A stretch of 64,000 nt of DNA. Source: Falcatimonas sp. MSJ-15. GTDB taxonomy: Bacteria; Bacillota; Clostridia; Lachnospirales; Lachnospiraceae. Position numbers and translations under genes: made by a program. Below the pieces are notes generated by a model. That model did not search any database and was not told the origin of the DNA. It saw nothing but the letters and a program-made list of their open reading frames with translations. The DNA lies in the NCBI RefSeq assembly GCF_018918265.1, contig NZ_JAHLQC010000007.1, positions 62,001-126,000 of the forward strand, written 5' to 3'. Below, piece by piece: positions 1-9,246 of the stretch (position 1 is the first letter of the stretch; each line of letters starts with the position of its first letter).

Positions 1-211
1 ATCGATTGCCAATAACTTTATCATTAGTCATAATAGTTGTCTCCATTGAACCGGAGGGTATATTTGCATTCATGATAATATATTTATTAAAACAAAAAGC
101 AATGATGGCTGCAATCAGGATAATGACTATATAACTTATTATTTCTTTGAAGATTGTAGACTTTTTGGAGGATGAATTTATTCCACTATAAGCCTGTTCA
201 TTTTCTGCCAC
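1..211 (-). CDS. lepB: Signal peptidase I, N-terminal part (cut by window edge)
   Basis: The first 70 residues of a type I signal peptidase, which removes signal peptides from secreted proteins at the outer face of the membrane. The GTG start at 211 follows a GGAAAGGCGG ribosome binding site. About 25 polar residues are followed by one transmembrane segment (IIVIILIAAIIAFCF-like, about residues 26-44). Then comes the family box NANIPSGSMETTI, whose SGSM serine is the nucleophile. The lysine general-base region and the rest lie left of the window. The reading is clear although only the N terminus is present. Confidence 0.88.
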   Translation of the reverse strand, partial: MAENEQAYSGINSSSKKSTIFKEIISYIVIILIAAIIAFCFNKYIIMNANIPSGSMETTIMTNDKVIGNR

Positions 212-367
212 AATAATTCCGCCTTTCCTTTTTGTAACTTTGATATATTTATTATCTTACTATTGTACCTTATTCAGTAAAGAATAACAAGATATATGAA
301 AGAGTATTGTAAAATTTACCTCGGCATATTTACAAAAAATATTAACAGGTTGAAATGAAATAAATAG

Positions 368-403
368 AAAAACGCCAGATTTTTTGAAAAAACTGGCGTT
401 TTT
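368..403 (-). terminator. Intrinsic terminator of htpG
   Basis: Inverted repeat AAAAACGCCAG / CTGGCGTTTTT with a 14-nt loop, ending in a T run on the minus strand, about 50 bp after the htpG stop. The T runs on both strands could let it work in both directions. Confidence 0.85.
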
Positions 404-454
404 ATCTATATGAATAATAAGTTCAAAGCCTGAGATTATAAAGCACTAAATATT

Positions 455-2458
455 TTACATATTAGTAAGGAGAGTCATAATCTCATTGCTTCGTGCAATG
501 AATTTAGTCATTTCATCTGGTTTAAGCTGTGAATGACTTAATAAAGCAAGGTCATAAAGCTGTTCACAGAATAATGATATGTTATCAGCATCTTTATGAT
601 CTGCAACATATTTAACAAGACTATTGTTAGCATTAAGAACTAAAGTCTTTGATTCGCCAAACATTGAAGGATCCATTCCATACATATTATACATCTTCAT
701 CATATCCTGCATACGGCGATTTTGTTCATTAACAGTAATCATTGATGATATGTTTTCATTCTTTAATTTCTCAACTTTGATGTCGAGTTTGTCATTATTA
801 AGAGCTTTCTTGAAGACATCTGTAAGTGTAGTAGTAAGAGTTTCAAGAGCTTCTTTATCTTCTTCTTTAGTCTCTTCCTTGAATGTATCAGTAAGATCTG
901 AGTCTATACGAAGGAATTTGACATGTTCATTCTTCTGTTCAAGATGTGTTATGAATGGCTGATCAATGTTATGTTTAAGGATTATAGCATCAATGCCTTC
1001 TTCCTTGAACATATTGATATACTGGCTTTGTTCATTTTCATCAGTAACATAGAATACTGTATTCTCGTGTTTCTCTTTGTTCTCTTCAAGACATTCAGGA
1101 AGAGTAAGATATTTATTATCAAGATTTTTAAAGAGAATATAATCATTCATCTTTTCAGAGAATTTCTCATCTTTTAAGCATCCAAATTTGATGAATGGAT
1201 TGATATCATCCCAATATTTCTCATAATTTTCTTTATCTGTCTTGCACATTCCTGATAACTTGTCAGCAACTTTCTTAGTTATATAATCACTAATCTTTTT
1301 AACAAAGCCATCATTTTGAAGAGCTGAACGTGATACGTTAAGAGGAAGATCAGGGCAGTCAATTACACCTTTTAAGAGAAGAAGGAATTCTGGGATAACT
1401 TCTTTAATGTTATCTGCGATGAATACCTGATTATTATATAATTTGATAGTTCCTTCAACTGTATCATATTCTGTATTAAGTTTAGGGAAGTAGAGAATAC
1501 CTTTTAAGTTAAATGGATAATCCATGTTAAGGTGTATCCAGAATAAAGGTTCTTTATAATCTTTGAATACTTTCTGATAGAATTCTTTGTATTCTTCTTC
1601 TGTACAGTCATTAGGATGTTTTGTCCAAAGAGGAGAAGTCTCATTCATAAGAGTAGGTCTCTTTGCAATCTTAATGGAATCTTTAGCAGGTGATACTTCA
1701 ACAGTCTCTTTAGTTCCGTCTTCTTTATCAACTTCTTTTGTCTTGGCATCTTCGTGGATTCTCTCAATGATTGTATCAGAGTCTTTGAGTTCGCTTTCAT
1801 CTATTGTCTCATAAGCAGGTTCGCCACCTTCTCTTGAGAAGAAGATCTCAACAGGCATGAATGAACAATATTTCTCAATTACTTCTCTTGCTCTATATTC
1901 ATTAGCGAATTCATAGCTGTCTTCATTTAAGAATAATGTAATCTCAGTACCATGTGTAGTCTTAGTTCCATCTGACATATCGAATTCAGTACCGCCGTCA
2001 CAATCCCAATGAACGCTCTTAGAACCTTCTTTATAAGAGAGAGTATCGATAGTAACTCTGTCAGCAACCATGAATGCTGAGTAAAAACCAAGACCAAAGT
2101 GTCCAATTATCTGGTCTTCATTAGTCTTATCTTTGTATTTTTCAAGAAAATCAGCTGCACCTGAGAATGCGATCTGATTAATATATTCGTTAACTTCATC
2201 TTCTGTCATACCAATACCATTATCGATGAATTTGAGAGTCTTTTCATCTGGATTAGCGATAACAGAGATTTTGTAAACTGTATCATCTTTTGGTTCATAT
2301 TCACCCATAATCTCAAGTTTTTTCAGTTTTGTAATAGCATCACAGCCATTAGAGATTAATTCTCTGAAGAATATATCATGATCAGAGTATAACCATTTCT
2401 TTATAATAGGAAAAATATTGTCACTGTTAATTGATAGATTGCCATGTGTATTTGCCAT
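455..2458 (-). CDS. htpG: Hsp90-family chaperone HtpG
   Basis: ATP-dependent cytosolic chaperone of the Hsp90 family, 667 residues. The N-terminal GHKL ATPase fold is visible: RELISNGCDA (E and N of the N box), DNGIGM (ADP-binding loop) and GHFGLGFYS (glycine-rich lid). A middle domain and a C-terminal dimerisation domain follow. A GTG start four codons upstream lies inside the AAGGAGTG ribosome binding site, so the ATG at 2458, with the family-typical start MANTHGNLSINS, is preferred. A sigma-A promoter and a CIRCE operator lie directly upstream, so it probably belongs to the HrcA heat-shock regulon. It is transcribed alone and ends at a terminator. Confidence 0.96.
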   Translation of the reverse strand: MANTHGNLSINSDNIFPIIKKWLYSDHDIFFRELISNGCDAITKLKKLEIMGEYEPKDDTVYKISVIANPDEKTLKFIDNGIGMTEDEVNEYINQIAFSGAADFLEKYKDKTNEDQIIGHFGLGFYSAFMVADRVTIDTLSYKEGSKSVHWDCDGGTEFDMSDGTKTTHGTEITLFLNEDSYEFANEYRAREVIEKYCSFMPVEIFFSREGGEPAYETIDESELKDSDTIIERIHEDAKTKEVDKEDGTKETVEVSPAKDSIKIAKRPTLMNETSPLWTKHPNDCTEEEYKEFYQKVFKDYKEPLFWIHLNMDYPFNLKGILYFPKLNTEYDTVEGTIKLYNNQVFIADNIKEVIPEFLLLLKGVIDCPDLPLNVSRSALQNDGFVKKISDYITKKVADKLSGMCKTDKENYEKYWDDINPFIKFGCLKDEKFSEKMNDYILFKNLDNKYLTLPECLEENKEKHENTVFYVTDENEQSQYINMFKEEGIDAIILKHNIDQPFITHLEQKNEHVKFLRIDSDLTDTFKEETKEEDKEALETLTTTLTDVFKKALNNDKLDIKVEKLKNENISSMITVNEQNRRMQDMMKMYNMYGMDPSMFGESKTLVLNANNSLVKYVADHKDADNISLFCEQLYDLALLSHSQLKPDEMTKFIARSNEIMTLLTNM

Positions 2459-2510
2459 AATAAAAATCACTCCTTAATCGATTCTGTCAGTAATCTGACC
2501 TTTGTATCTT

Positions 2511-2539
2511 ATAATAATACTGCTTATTATGAATGTCAA
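2511..2539 (-). promoter_or_regulatory. Sigma-A promoter of htpG
   Basis: On the minus strand a perfect -35 TTGACA (2539-2534) and -10 TATTAT (2516-2511) are separated by 17 bp, about 50 bp before the htpG start. Confidence 0.8.
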
Positions 2540-2546
2540 GGAAAAA

Positions 2547-2573
2547 TTAGCACTCATTTTAAAAGAGTGCTAA
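2547..2573. promoter_or_regulatory. CIRCE operator (HrcA binding site)
   Basis: TTAGCACTC, nine bases, then GAGTGCTAA: an exact match to the CIRCE consensus bound by the heat-shock repressor HrcA. It lies 8 bp upstream of the htpG -35 box rather than over the transcript start. Confidence 0.93.
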
Positions 2574-2593
2574 CAATGAAAATGGCGAAATGT

Positions 2594-3091
2594 TTATACA
2601 TTGGTAAAAGGTATACCGCTTGCTTTTAGAAATTCGCTAAAAGTACTATCCCAGGCATGCTCTAGAGATTTATCCATAGTGAATATTTTAAGACTTGTTC
2701 CAGTTACAATAGATACAGTTTCATTTTCGTATTTTATAGTTATAAAAAGACCGGCTACATCTTCAGGATTAATATTCACACCACTATTATGTATTATTCT
2801 TGCAGCATTATCAGGTAACATTGATAGTACTATCTTGAATGAATGGGGAAGTTTGTTGCCTTTGATAAGTTCATACATTATAGGCTTTATCTTATCCCAT
2901 AGAGCATAGTCATTGTCACGAAGTGCCATAAGTTCATCTGAATCATAAAAATCACTGTTTAATTTGCCATCAATATTAAATGTTGCGAATGTTGTAAGTG
3001 AAACTTCATGAGTGCGAAATGCATTAAAAGTATCTTTAATAAGTAATTTAGACATAAAAGATTTTGTGTCTTCTATTTTTATTCCTAACAT
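2594..3091 (-). CDS. DUF5721-like protein of unknown function
   Basis: Protein of 165 residues beginning MLGIKIEDTKSFMSKLL. The start at 3091 is chosen because GGAGG lies at the right distance; the reading frame stays open 21 codons further without a better site. It resembles the DUF5721 family, which I associate with Lachnospiraceae; the function is unknown. No signal peptide or membrane segment is visible. It ends only 20 bp before the CIRCE element and faces the same way as htpG, but htpG has its own promoter, so co-transcription is possible rather than required. Confidence 0.7.
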   Translation of the reverse strand: MLGIKIEDTKSFMSKLLIKDTFNAFRTHEVSLTTFATFNIDGKLNSDFYDSDELMALRDNDYALWDKIKPIMYELIKGNKLPHSFKIVLSMLPDNAARIIHNSGVNINPEDVAGLFITIKYENETVSIVTGTSLKIFTMDKSLEHAWDSTFSEFLKASGIPFTNV

Positions 3092-3340
3092 ATATCCTCC
3101 AATAGTTATCCATTCCAGATAATTGCATAACTTCCATCTATATAGTAAACACAATGAGAGTTTAGAAACACAATTATCTATTGCATAATGATATTTTGAA
3201 TAATTATAACATAAATAATTATTGTGAGCAATGTAATGAGGTATGTAATAATCACATTGCAGTATCCGATAAATTGAGATATACTAAAAATAACTGTCAG
3301 TGGACAATTATAAAACTAAAAATTAAAAGGGAGAATTGAA

Positions 3341-4636
3341 ATGGATTTTAGAAAAACAGCAGAACGATTAATAGATACATGTAATGCATCTACATGTTCA
3401 TTTACTTCAGCTAGATATGCAATGAAGAGACTTTCAGAGGCAGGCTTTGAGAGCCTTGATTTGACTGGAGATTTTAATGTTCAATTTGGTGGCAGATACT
3501 ATGTTAATGTGTTTGACTCATCAGTTATAGCATTTACAATAGGTAAGAAGTTTGCAGATAATAACAATATAAGAATAGCAGCATCACATACGGATCACCC
3601 ATGTCTTGCGATTAAGCCTAATCCAGAGATGTTGGTTAAGGAATATGGAAGAATCAATGTAGAAGTATATGGTGGACCAATTCTTAATACATGGCTTGAC
3701 AGACCTCTCTCAGTAGCAGGAAGAGTGTCACTTAAGAGTGATAATGTATTTGCACCTGAGAAGAAGATTGTTGATTTTGACAGACCGGTATTTACAATTC
3801 CAAACCTCGCTATTCATATGAATCGTAAGATTAATGAAGGAATTGAACTTAACAGACAGACAGATATGATACCACTTGCTACAGTTATAGAAGATGAACT
3901 TAATAAGAATGATTTCTTTATGGAATATCTTGCAAAGGAATTATCAGTAGCAAAAGATGATATTCTTGATTTTGAATTATATGTATATAATTATGATAAA
4001 GGTCAGTTTGTAGGTCTTAATGAAGAATTTATATCATGTCCAAGACTTGATAATACAACATCTGTTGAGAGCTGTGTGCAGGGAATTATTAATGCAGGCA
4101 GAGAAGAAGGATTTAATATTGCAGCTATGTTTGATAATGAAGAAGTTGGTAATAGAACTAAACAGGGAGCAGCATCTTCAGTTCTTACAATAATAATGGA
4201 AAGAGTATATGCAAAACTTGGATTTGACAGAGATAGATATCTTAGAGATCTTACAGATGGTTTCCTTCTCTCAATTGATGTTGCACATGCATGTCATCCA
4301 AATAGAAGTGAGAAAGCAGATCCTACTAATGTTAATATACTGAATCAGGGCGTTATTATTAAGAGAGCAGCTTCACAGACTTATGCAACAGATTGTGAAT
4401 CAGTAGGAATAATAGAACAGTTATGTCATAAATATGATGTAAAATATCAGAAGTTTGCTAATAGATCTGATGGAACAACAGGAAGTACTCTTGGTTCACC
4501 GGCTTCAACACTTATGGCTATGAAAGCAGTTGATATTGGTATTCCAATGCTTGCTATGCATTCTGCAAGAGAGATGATGGGAGTAAAAGACCAGGTATAT
4601 CTTGAACAGCTTGTTAATGCATTTTTTACAGAATAA
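3341..4636 (+). CDS. M18 family aminopeptidase
   Basis: Cytosolic dinuclear-zinc aminopeptidase of family M18 (ApeB/DAP type), 431 residues, which removes N-terminal residues from peptides. Expected metal and catalytic motifs appear in order: ASHTDHPC (His-x-Asp ligand), FDNEEVGN (Glu general base and ligand), SIDVAHACHPN (Asp ligand) and AMHSARE near the C terminus (His ligand). The length is normal for the family. AAAAGGGAG lies 8 bp before the ATG. It stands alone, with no partner genes. Confidence 0.93.
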   Translation: MDFRKTAERLIDTCNASTCSFTSARYAMKRLSEAGFESLDLTGDFNVQFGGRYYVNVFDSSVIAFTIGKKFADNNNIRIAASHTDHPCLAIKPNPEMLVKEYGRINVEVYGGPILNTWLDRPLSVAGRVSLKSDNVFAPEKKIVDFDRPVFTIPNLAIHMNRKINEGIELNRQTDMIPLATVIEDELNKNDFFMEYLAKELSVAKDDILDFELYVYNYDKGQFVGLNEEFISCPRLDNTTSVESCVQGIINAGREEGFNIAAMFDNEEVGNRTKQGAASSVLTIIMERVYAKLGFDRDRYLRDLTDGFLLSIDVAHACHPNRSEKADPTNVNILNQGVIIKRAASQTYATDCESVGIIEQLCHKYDVKYQKFANRSDGTTGSTLGSPASTLMAMKAVDIGIPMLAMHSAREMMGVKDQVYLEQLVNAFFTE

Positions 4637-4857
4637 TTTTGGCAAAATGTGGCATATATAGAATGTCGAATTGTGAAATTTTAAAAATCATATTTAGAGA
4701 AATGTAAGATATTGAGATGAAGCTAAAAAATAAACTTTACAGAATATTGAGGCATAATGAATTGATTATACAAAAAAACTTCTTAATGTTATGGCATAGT
4801 TAGAATATAATGTTGAAAGATGTAGAAAAAAAGAACTGTTTGATGTAGAAATAGATA

Positions 4858-4886
4858 TTTTCAAAACTGATATTAGGTGTTATAAT
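4858..4886 (+). promoter_or_regulatory. Likely promoter of the DegV gene
   Basis: Extended -10 TGTTATAAT (hexamer 4881-4886) with a weak -35 17 bp upstream, about 40 bp before the gene. The rest of the 4637-4857 gap is AT-rich, with no gene, RNA or clear hairpin seen. Confidence 0.4.
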
Positions 4887-4927
4887 AAGTAGTAATGGAA
4901 ACCATATGAGATTGAGAGGGATAATAT

Positions 4928-5767
4928 ATGAACTACAGAATAGTTGTAGATAGTTGTTGTGATCTACCTGATGAATATAGAAAAAATGAACATTTCGTTT
5001 TTGTACCATTAACACTTGAAGTTGATGGTGAGAATATTGTTGATGATGAGAATTTTAATCAGATTGAATTCATTGAGAAGATGAAGAAGAGTGATAGTTG
5101 TCCAAAGTCAGCATGTCCATCACCGGATGCGTATGTTAAAGCTTATGAGTCAGATGAGATGACAGATGTCTATGTTGTAACATTATCATCTAAGTTAAGT
5201 GGCTCTTATAATAGTGCTGAACTTGGAAGGAATATATATATAGAAGAAGATGGCAAGAATAATGTCTATGTATGTGATTCAAAGTCTGCATCAGCAGGAG
5301 AAGGAGTTATTGCACTTAAGATATTAGAATTATGCGAGAGTGGAAAAAGTTTCGAAGAAGTAGTTGATGAGATTAGTAGATTTAGAGATGGAATGTGTAC
5401 ATATTTCATACTTGAGAGTCTTGATAATCTTAGAAAGAATGGACGACTTTCTAATGTTAAGGCATTCATTGCACAGGCACTTCATATTAAACCTATCATG
5501 GGAGCTGATGACGGAGATATTGTTCAGCTTGATCAGGTTCGTGGAATGAATAAAGCACTTAAGAGACTTGTAGAGATTGTTAATTCTGATGTGAAAGACT
5601 CTAAGAATAAAGTATTATCAATAGCTCATTGTAACTGCCCTGACAGAGCAGCAGTTCTTAAGGAGGCATTCTTAAAGTCTTGTGAGTACAAAGATATCAT
5701 TGTAGTTAATACAAGAGGTGTAAGTACATTATATGCTAATGATGGTGGAGTAGTTATAAGTGTATAA
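4928..5767 (+). CDS. DegV family fatty-acid-binding protein
   Basis: Protein of 279 residues in the DegV/EDD fold. These proteins bind a fatty acid; the FakB members present it to the fatty acid kinase FakA. The start MNYRIVVDSCCDLPDEY is the usual DegV opening. The loop SSKLSGSYNSA and the segment LDNLRKNGRLSNVKAF match the lipid-carboxylate and helix regions of the family. No fakA-like gene is near, so the role in this cell is inferred from family only. It is monocistronic and followed by a bidirectional terminator. Confidence 0.92.
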   Translation: MNYRIVVDSCCDLPDEYRKNEHFVFVPLTLEVDGENIVDDENFNQIEFIEKMKKSDSCPKSACPSPDAYVKAYESDEMTDVYVVTLSSKLSGSYNSAELGRNIYIEEDGKNNVYVCDSKSASAGEGVIALKILELCESGKSFEEVVDEISRFRDGMCTYFILESLDNLRKNGRLSNVKAFIAQALHIKPIMGADDGDIVQLDQVRGMNKALKRLVEIVNSDVKDSKNKVLSIAHCNCPDRAAVLKEAFLKSCEYKDIIVVNTRGVSTLYANDGGVVISV

Positions 5768-5882
5768 AAGTATAATATAGGTAGTCAGGTCCTTATATTT
5801 TATACAATATGAAGATATAATATTTTGTAAATACAATGTAAGTACAATGTATTTACATGAGTAAATAGTATGTTTAAAAATA

Positions 5883-5920
5883 ATAAAAAGACTGCAACTT
5901 GAAGTTACGGTCTTTTTATT
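5883..5920. terminator. Bidirectional terminator between degV and pdxT
   Basis: AAAAAGAC...AACTT / AAGTT...GTCTTTTT hairpin with A and T runs on both sides. It sits between convergent genes and can serve both. Confidence 0.75.
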
Positions 5921-5995
5921 ATTGAACAAGCCTATAATTGAAATTCGTAAAGGAGATTTTATTGTAAGTAAAATCTTAATATAAATATGTTTTAC

Positions 5996-6607
5996 TTAAA
6001 CACATTTTTCATAAGTCTGGCTTGATATAGCGAGATTGTGTTCATGGATCATATTAAGAAAATATTCATGAACAGATGTATCATCATCAAGTTCAGGATG
6101 AAAAGCTGTTATAAGCTGGTTGTTATATCTTGCGGCAGTTATATTGCCGTCAGTAACAGCGAGAATTTCAACATCATCTGATAAAACTTCACTTATATAT
6201 GGTGCTCTTATGTAAGTCATAGGTATAACTTTACCGGCAAAATTATCATCAGTATAAAAACTTCCAAGCTGTCTTCCGTAAGCATTTCTCTTAACACTTA
6301 CAGGAAAAGTTGCGAGATGAGTTCTGCTATCATTATCTATAGATTGAGCAAGAAGAATCATGCCTGCACATGTTCCATATACAGGAAGTCCATTGTCGAT
6401 AAGTTCTTTTAATGGTTCAAACATTCCGATAGTCTTAAGAAGTCTTCCAATAACAGTACTCTCACCACCTGGTATAATAATTCCATCCATAGGTCTGTGA
6501 ATATCTTTTAATTCTCGTATTTCAAATGAATCAACACCGAGACGGTCAAGCATCTGGCGGTGTTCTATAAAAGCACCCTGAAGTGCCAGTACACCAACAG
6601 TATACAT
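5996..6607 (-). CDS. pdxT: Pyridoxal 5'-phosphate synthase glutaminase subunit PdxT
   Basis: Class I glutamine amidotransferase subunit, 203 residues, that releases ammonia from glutamine and channels it to PdxS for de novo vitamin B6 synthesis. The triad is visible: Cys80 in YGTCAGM, His170 and Glu172 in AFHPELDDD. IIIPGGEST is the oxyanion-region motif. It lies 11 bp behind pdxS with its own GGAGGG site, so the two form a pdxST operon and the proteins are expected to build the usual 12+12 complex. Confidence 0.96.
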   Translation of the reverse strand: MYTVGVLALQGAFIEHRQMLDRLGVDSFEIRELKDIHRPMDGIIIPGGESTVIGRLLKTIGMFEPLKELIDNGLPVYGTCAGMILLAQSIDNDSRTHLATFPVSVKRNAYGRQLGSFYTDDNFAGKVIPMTYIRAPYISEVLSDDVEILAVTDGNITAARYNNQLITAFHPELDDDTSVHEYFLNMIHEHNLAISSQTYEKCV

Positions 6608-6618
6608 TACAATCCCTC

Positions 6619-7494
6619 CTATTTACCACGTTCAGCCATTAATAACTGAATCTCAGATTCGTTGATACCAACCATTGCTTCACCAAGATCTGTTGATAAT
6701 TCGGCAAGAATTGCAGGATTGTTATAATTAGTAACAGCCTGAACAATAGCTCTTGCACGTTTTGCAGGATCGCCTGATTTGAAGATACCAGATCCTACGA
6801 ATACACCTTCAGCACCAAGCTGCATCATAAGAGCTGCATCAGCAGGAGTAGCAACACCACCGGCAGCAAAGTTAACAACAGGAAGTTTTTTATTGTCATG
6901 AACATATTTTACAAGATCGTATGGTACCTGTAATTCTTTAGCTGCGTTGAAAAGTTCATGATCTTCAAGAGATGCAATTCTTCTGATCTCACTGTTCATC
7001 TTTCTCATATGGCGAACAGCCTGTACAATATCACCTGTTCCAGGTTCACCTTTTGTTCTGATCATTGAGGCACCTTCGTTAATTCTTCTGAGTGCTTCGC
7101 CAAGATCTTTTGCACCACATACAAAAGGTACTTTAAAAGCAGTTTTATCTATATGATATATGTCATCTGCAGGAGAGAGAACTTCACTCTCATCAATATA
7201 ATCTATCTCGATTGCTTCAAGAATCTGAGCTTCTGCGAAGTGACCAATTCTTACTTTGGCCATAACAGGAATTGATACAGCTTCCTGAATTCCACGGATC
7301 ATCTTAGGATCACTCATTCTTGATACACCACCGGCAGCTCTTATATCAGCCGGAATTCTCTCAAGTGCCATAACTGCACATGCACCTGCTTCTTCAGCAA
7401 TCTTAGCCTGTTCAGGAGTTGTAACGTCCATAATAACGCCGCCTTTTAACATCTGGGCAAGTTCTTTATTTAATGAATATCTGTTATCTTTCAT
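6619..7494 (-). CDS. pdxS: Pyridoxal 5'-phosphate synthase lyase subunit PdxS
   Basis: Builds PLP from ribose 5-phosphate, glyceraldehyde 3-phosphate and ammonia; TIM-barrel fold, 291 residues. Typical segments are [20 protein letters not shown], the lysine-containing [10 protein letters not shown] and the phosphate-binding [13 protein letters not shown]. Start ATG at 7494 is preferred because AAGGATG precedes it by nine bases; an in-frame ATG four codons upstream overlaps that site. It is the first gene of pdxST. Confidence 0.95.
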   Translation of the reverse strand: MKDNRYSLNKELAQMLKGGVIMDVTTPEQAKIAEEAGACAVMALERIPADIRAAGGVSRMSDPKMIRGIQEAVSIPVMAKVRIGHFAEAQILEAIEIDYIDESEVLSPADDIYHIDKTAFKVPFVCGAKDLGEALRRINEGASMIRTKGEPGTGDIVQAVRHMRKMNSEIRRIASLEDHELFNAAKELQVPYDLVKYVHDNKKLPVVNFAAGGVATPADAALMMQLGAEGVFVGSGIFKSGDPAKRARAIVQAVTNYNNPAILAELSTDLGEAMVGINESEIQLLMAERGK

Positions 7495-7617
7495 AATTGT
7501 AATCATCCTTATAATATAATATTATTCGCGAATTGAGTGAATTATAATACGCATATGGCTTGATAGGAATAGCCACTTTTGATTAATTTGACCATACCAG
7601 TTGCTTTTTCACTATAA

Positions 7618-7697
7618 AACAGCCTATTTGTACAGTAAAAAAATATTTTTAAAAGATAGATTTTGTAAGTACCGCAGTACAAGTATAATAGGCTGTT
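7618..7697. repeat. Interrupted inverted repeat in the pdxS / DHH gene gap
   Basis: The divergent gap 7495-7991 has no gene. It holds an 11-bp inverted repeat, AACAGCCTATT (7618-7628) and AATAGGCTGTT (7687-7697). A second nested arm, TTGTAC (7628-7633) / GTACAA (7677-7682), adds to it. The transcript could fold into a long two-part stem. No T run follows, so it is not a simple terminator. It may be an operator or leader structure for pdxS; no known riboswitch pattern was recognised. Confidence 0.5.
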
Positions 7698-7991
7698 AGT
7701 ACATGCAATTAGGAAAATATTACCATAGAAGATAAAGTGAGAAGAGTATATAATGTGTTGAGTGTTAGCGTCAATAGTAGATAATAGAGCATAATAATAA
7801 AATAATATTAATAATATATGGTATGATAAGAATATACCAATAACATATGAAGAATATATATATGCACATTCATTAGATTTATGGATTGTAAGACCGATAC
7901 TATATGAGAATAGAAGAGTGTTAATGCATTGTGCCAGAGCCTTAATTCAAAAAAAGGGAGAGTTGAATTGAGACAGAGGAAGGAGTAAATA

Positions 7992-8966
7992 ATGGCCGAT
8001 TTTAAAGATATATTAAAGAATATAAGTGGGAACAAGATATATATACAGACACATAATTTTCCAGATCCGGATGCGATATCAAGTGCATTTGGTCTTCAAA
8101 GATTATTACAATATGAGAACATAGAAGCAAAGATAATCTATACAGGGGAGATAGACAGGTTATCTACTATTAGTATGATTAAGAAACTTAATATAGATAT
8201 ACATCGTATAGATTCGCTTCCGGAGATATTAAAGGATGATGAGATTATTCTTGTTGATGCACAAAGAGGTAATTCTAATATTACTGATACATGTTCAGAC
8301 AGAGTATTATGTATAGATCATCATAGAATATTTGGGCAGTCACAGTATGGATATTCAGATATACGTCCTGATGTTGGAGCTTGTGCATCTATTATTGCTG
8401 AATACTATAAAGAAGCTGGAATTGCACCAGATCCTGATGTATGTACAGCACTTTTATATGGAATTAAGATAGATACAGCTAATCTTACAAGAAGTGTGTC
8501 AAAACTTGATTTGGATATGTTTTATGATTTATATTATAAAGCTGATTTGGAACTTATAAGTAAGCTTGAGACAAGTACATTACAACTATCTGATTTGCAT
8601 GCTTATGCTAATGCGATTAACAGTATTAAAGTTATAGATACAACAAGTTTTGCTAATACAGGGCATAATTGTCCGGAAGCATTAATAGCAACAATTTCAG
8701 ATTTTATGCTCGATATATCCGAAGTATCAATATCAATAGTATATTCATACAAAAAAGAAGGTATAAGATTATCAGTACGTTGTGATAGAGGTATATATGA
8801 TGCAGGACTTATAACCAATGAAGCTTTAAAAGGAATTGGAAAAGGTGGCGGTCATGCAGTAATGGCAGGTGGACTTATACCATTTCGTGAAGGAATGTCA
8901 GAGATAAAGTCGGAAGACGTTGAGAGATATTTTCTTAATGCAATACGAAGATTATATCCGGTATAA
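7992..8966 (+). CDS. DHH/DHHA1 phosphoesterase (NrnA-like)
   Basis: Protein of 324 residues in the DHH superfamily, whose members degrade nano-RNA, pAp or cyclic dinucleotide products with a two-manganese site. Motifs are THNFPDPDA (motif I), VDAQRG, and IDHHR, the name-giving DHH signature. The C-terminal DHHA1 part ends with the substrate-binding GIGKGGGHAVMAGG. AGGAAGGAG is the ribosome site. Whether the substrate is nano-RNA or something else cannot be told from sequence alone. Confidence 0.88.
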   Translation: MADFKDILKNISGNKIYIQTHNFPDPDAISSAFGLQRLLQYENIEAKIIYTGEIDRLSTISMIKKLNIDIHRIDSLPEILKDDEIILVDAQRGNSNITDTCSDRVLCIDHHRIFGQSQYGYSDIRPDVGACASIIAEYYKEAGIAPDPDVCTALLYGIKIDTANLTRSVSKLDLDMFYDLYYKADLELISKLETSTLQLSDLHAYANAINSIKVIDTTSFANTGHNCPEALIATISDFMLDISEVSISIVYSYKKEGIRLSVRCDRGIYDAGLITNEALKGIGKGGGHAVMAGGLIPFREGMSEIKSEDVERYFLNAIRRLYPV

Positions 8967-9022
8967 AGCAGATTATATTGATAATATAGCAATATTATAA
9001 TAAACAATTTGATAGAATATAT

Positions 9023-9058
9023 AATAACAGCCGAGAATGTATATTTTCGGCTGTTATT
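9023..9058. terminator. Hairpin after the DHH gene
   Basis: Perfect 12-bp inverted repeat AATAACAGCCGA / TCGGCTGTTATT about 55 bp after the stop. It lacks a clear T run, so it is a probable terminator or transcript-stabilising hairpin. Confidence 0.55.
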
Positions 9059-9118
9059 GCATAATGAGTATTTGTTAATGATAGATTTATTAATGTTTTT
9101 AAGATTAACAATATTTTT

Positions 9119-9246
9119 AAGTATTAACAAAGTTTTTAAGTATTAGCAAAGTTTTTAAGTATTAGCAAAGTTTTTAAGTATTAGCAAAGTTTTTAAGTAT
9201 TAACAAAGTTTTTTAAGTATTAACAAAGTTTTTAAGTATTAACAAT
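9119..9246. repeat. 19-bp tandem repeat (6.5 copies) over a gene end
   Basis: Six units of AAGTATTARCAAAGTTTTT, where the fifth has one extra T, plus a partial seventh unit at 9234-9246. Units differ only at one A/G position. The last unit contains the stop codon of the membrane-protein gene ending at 9239. The array lies in the 3' untranslated region of the ABC operon and looks like a variable-number locus. Confidence 0.95.

Noticed and set aside
9119..9246. Possible CRISPR array
   Set aside because: Units are head-to-tail with no spacers and no cas genes are near; it is a simple tandem repeat.
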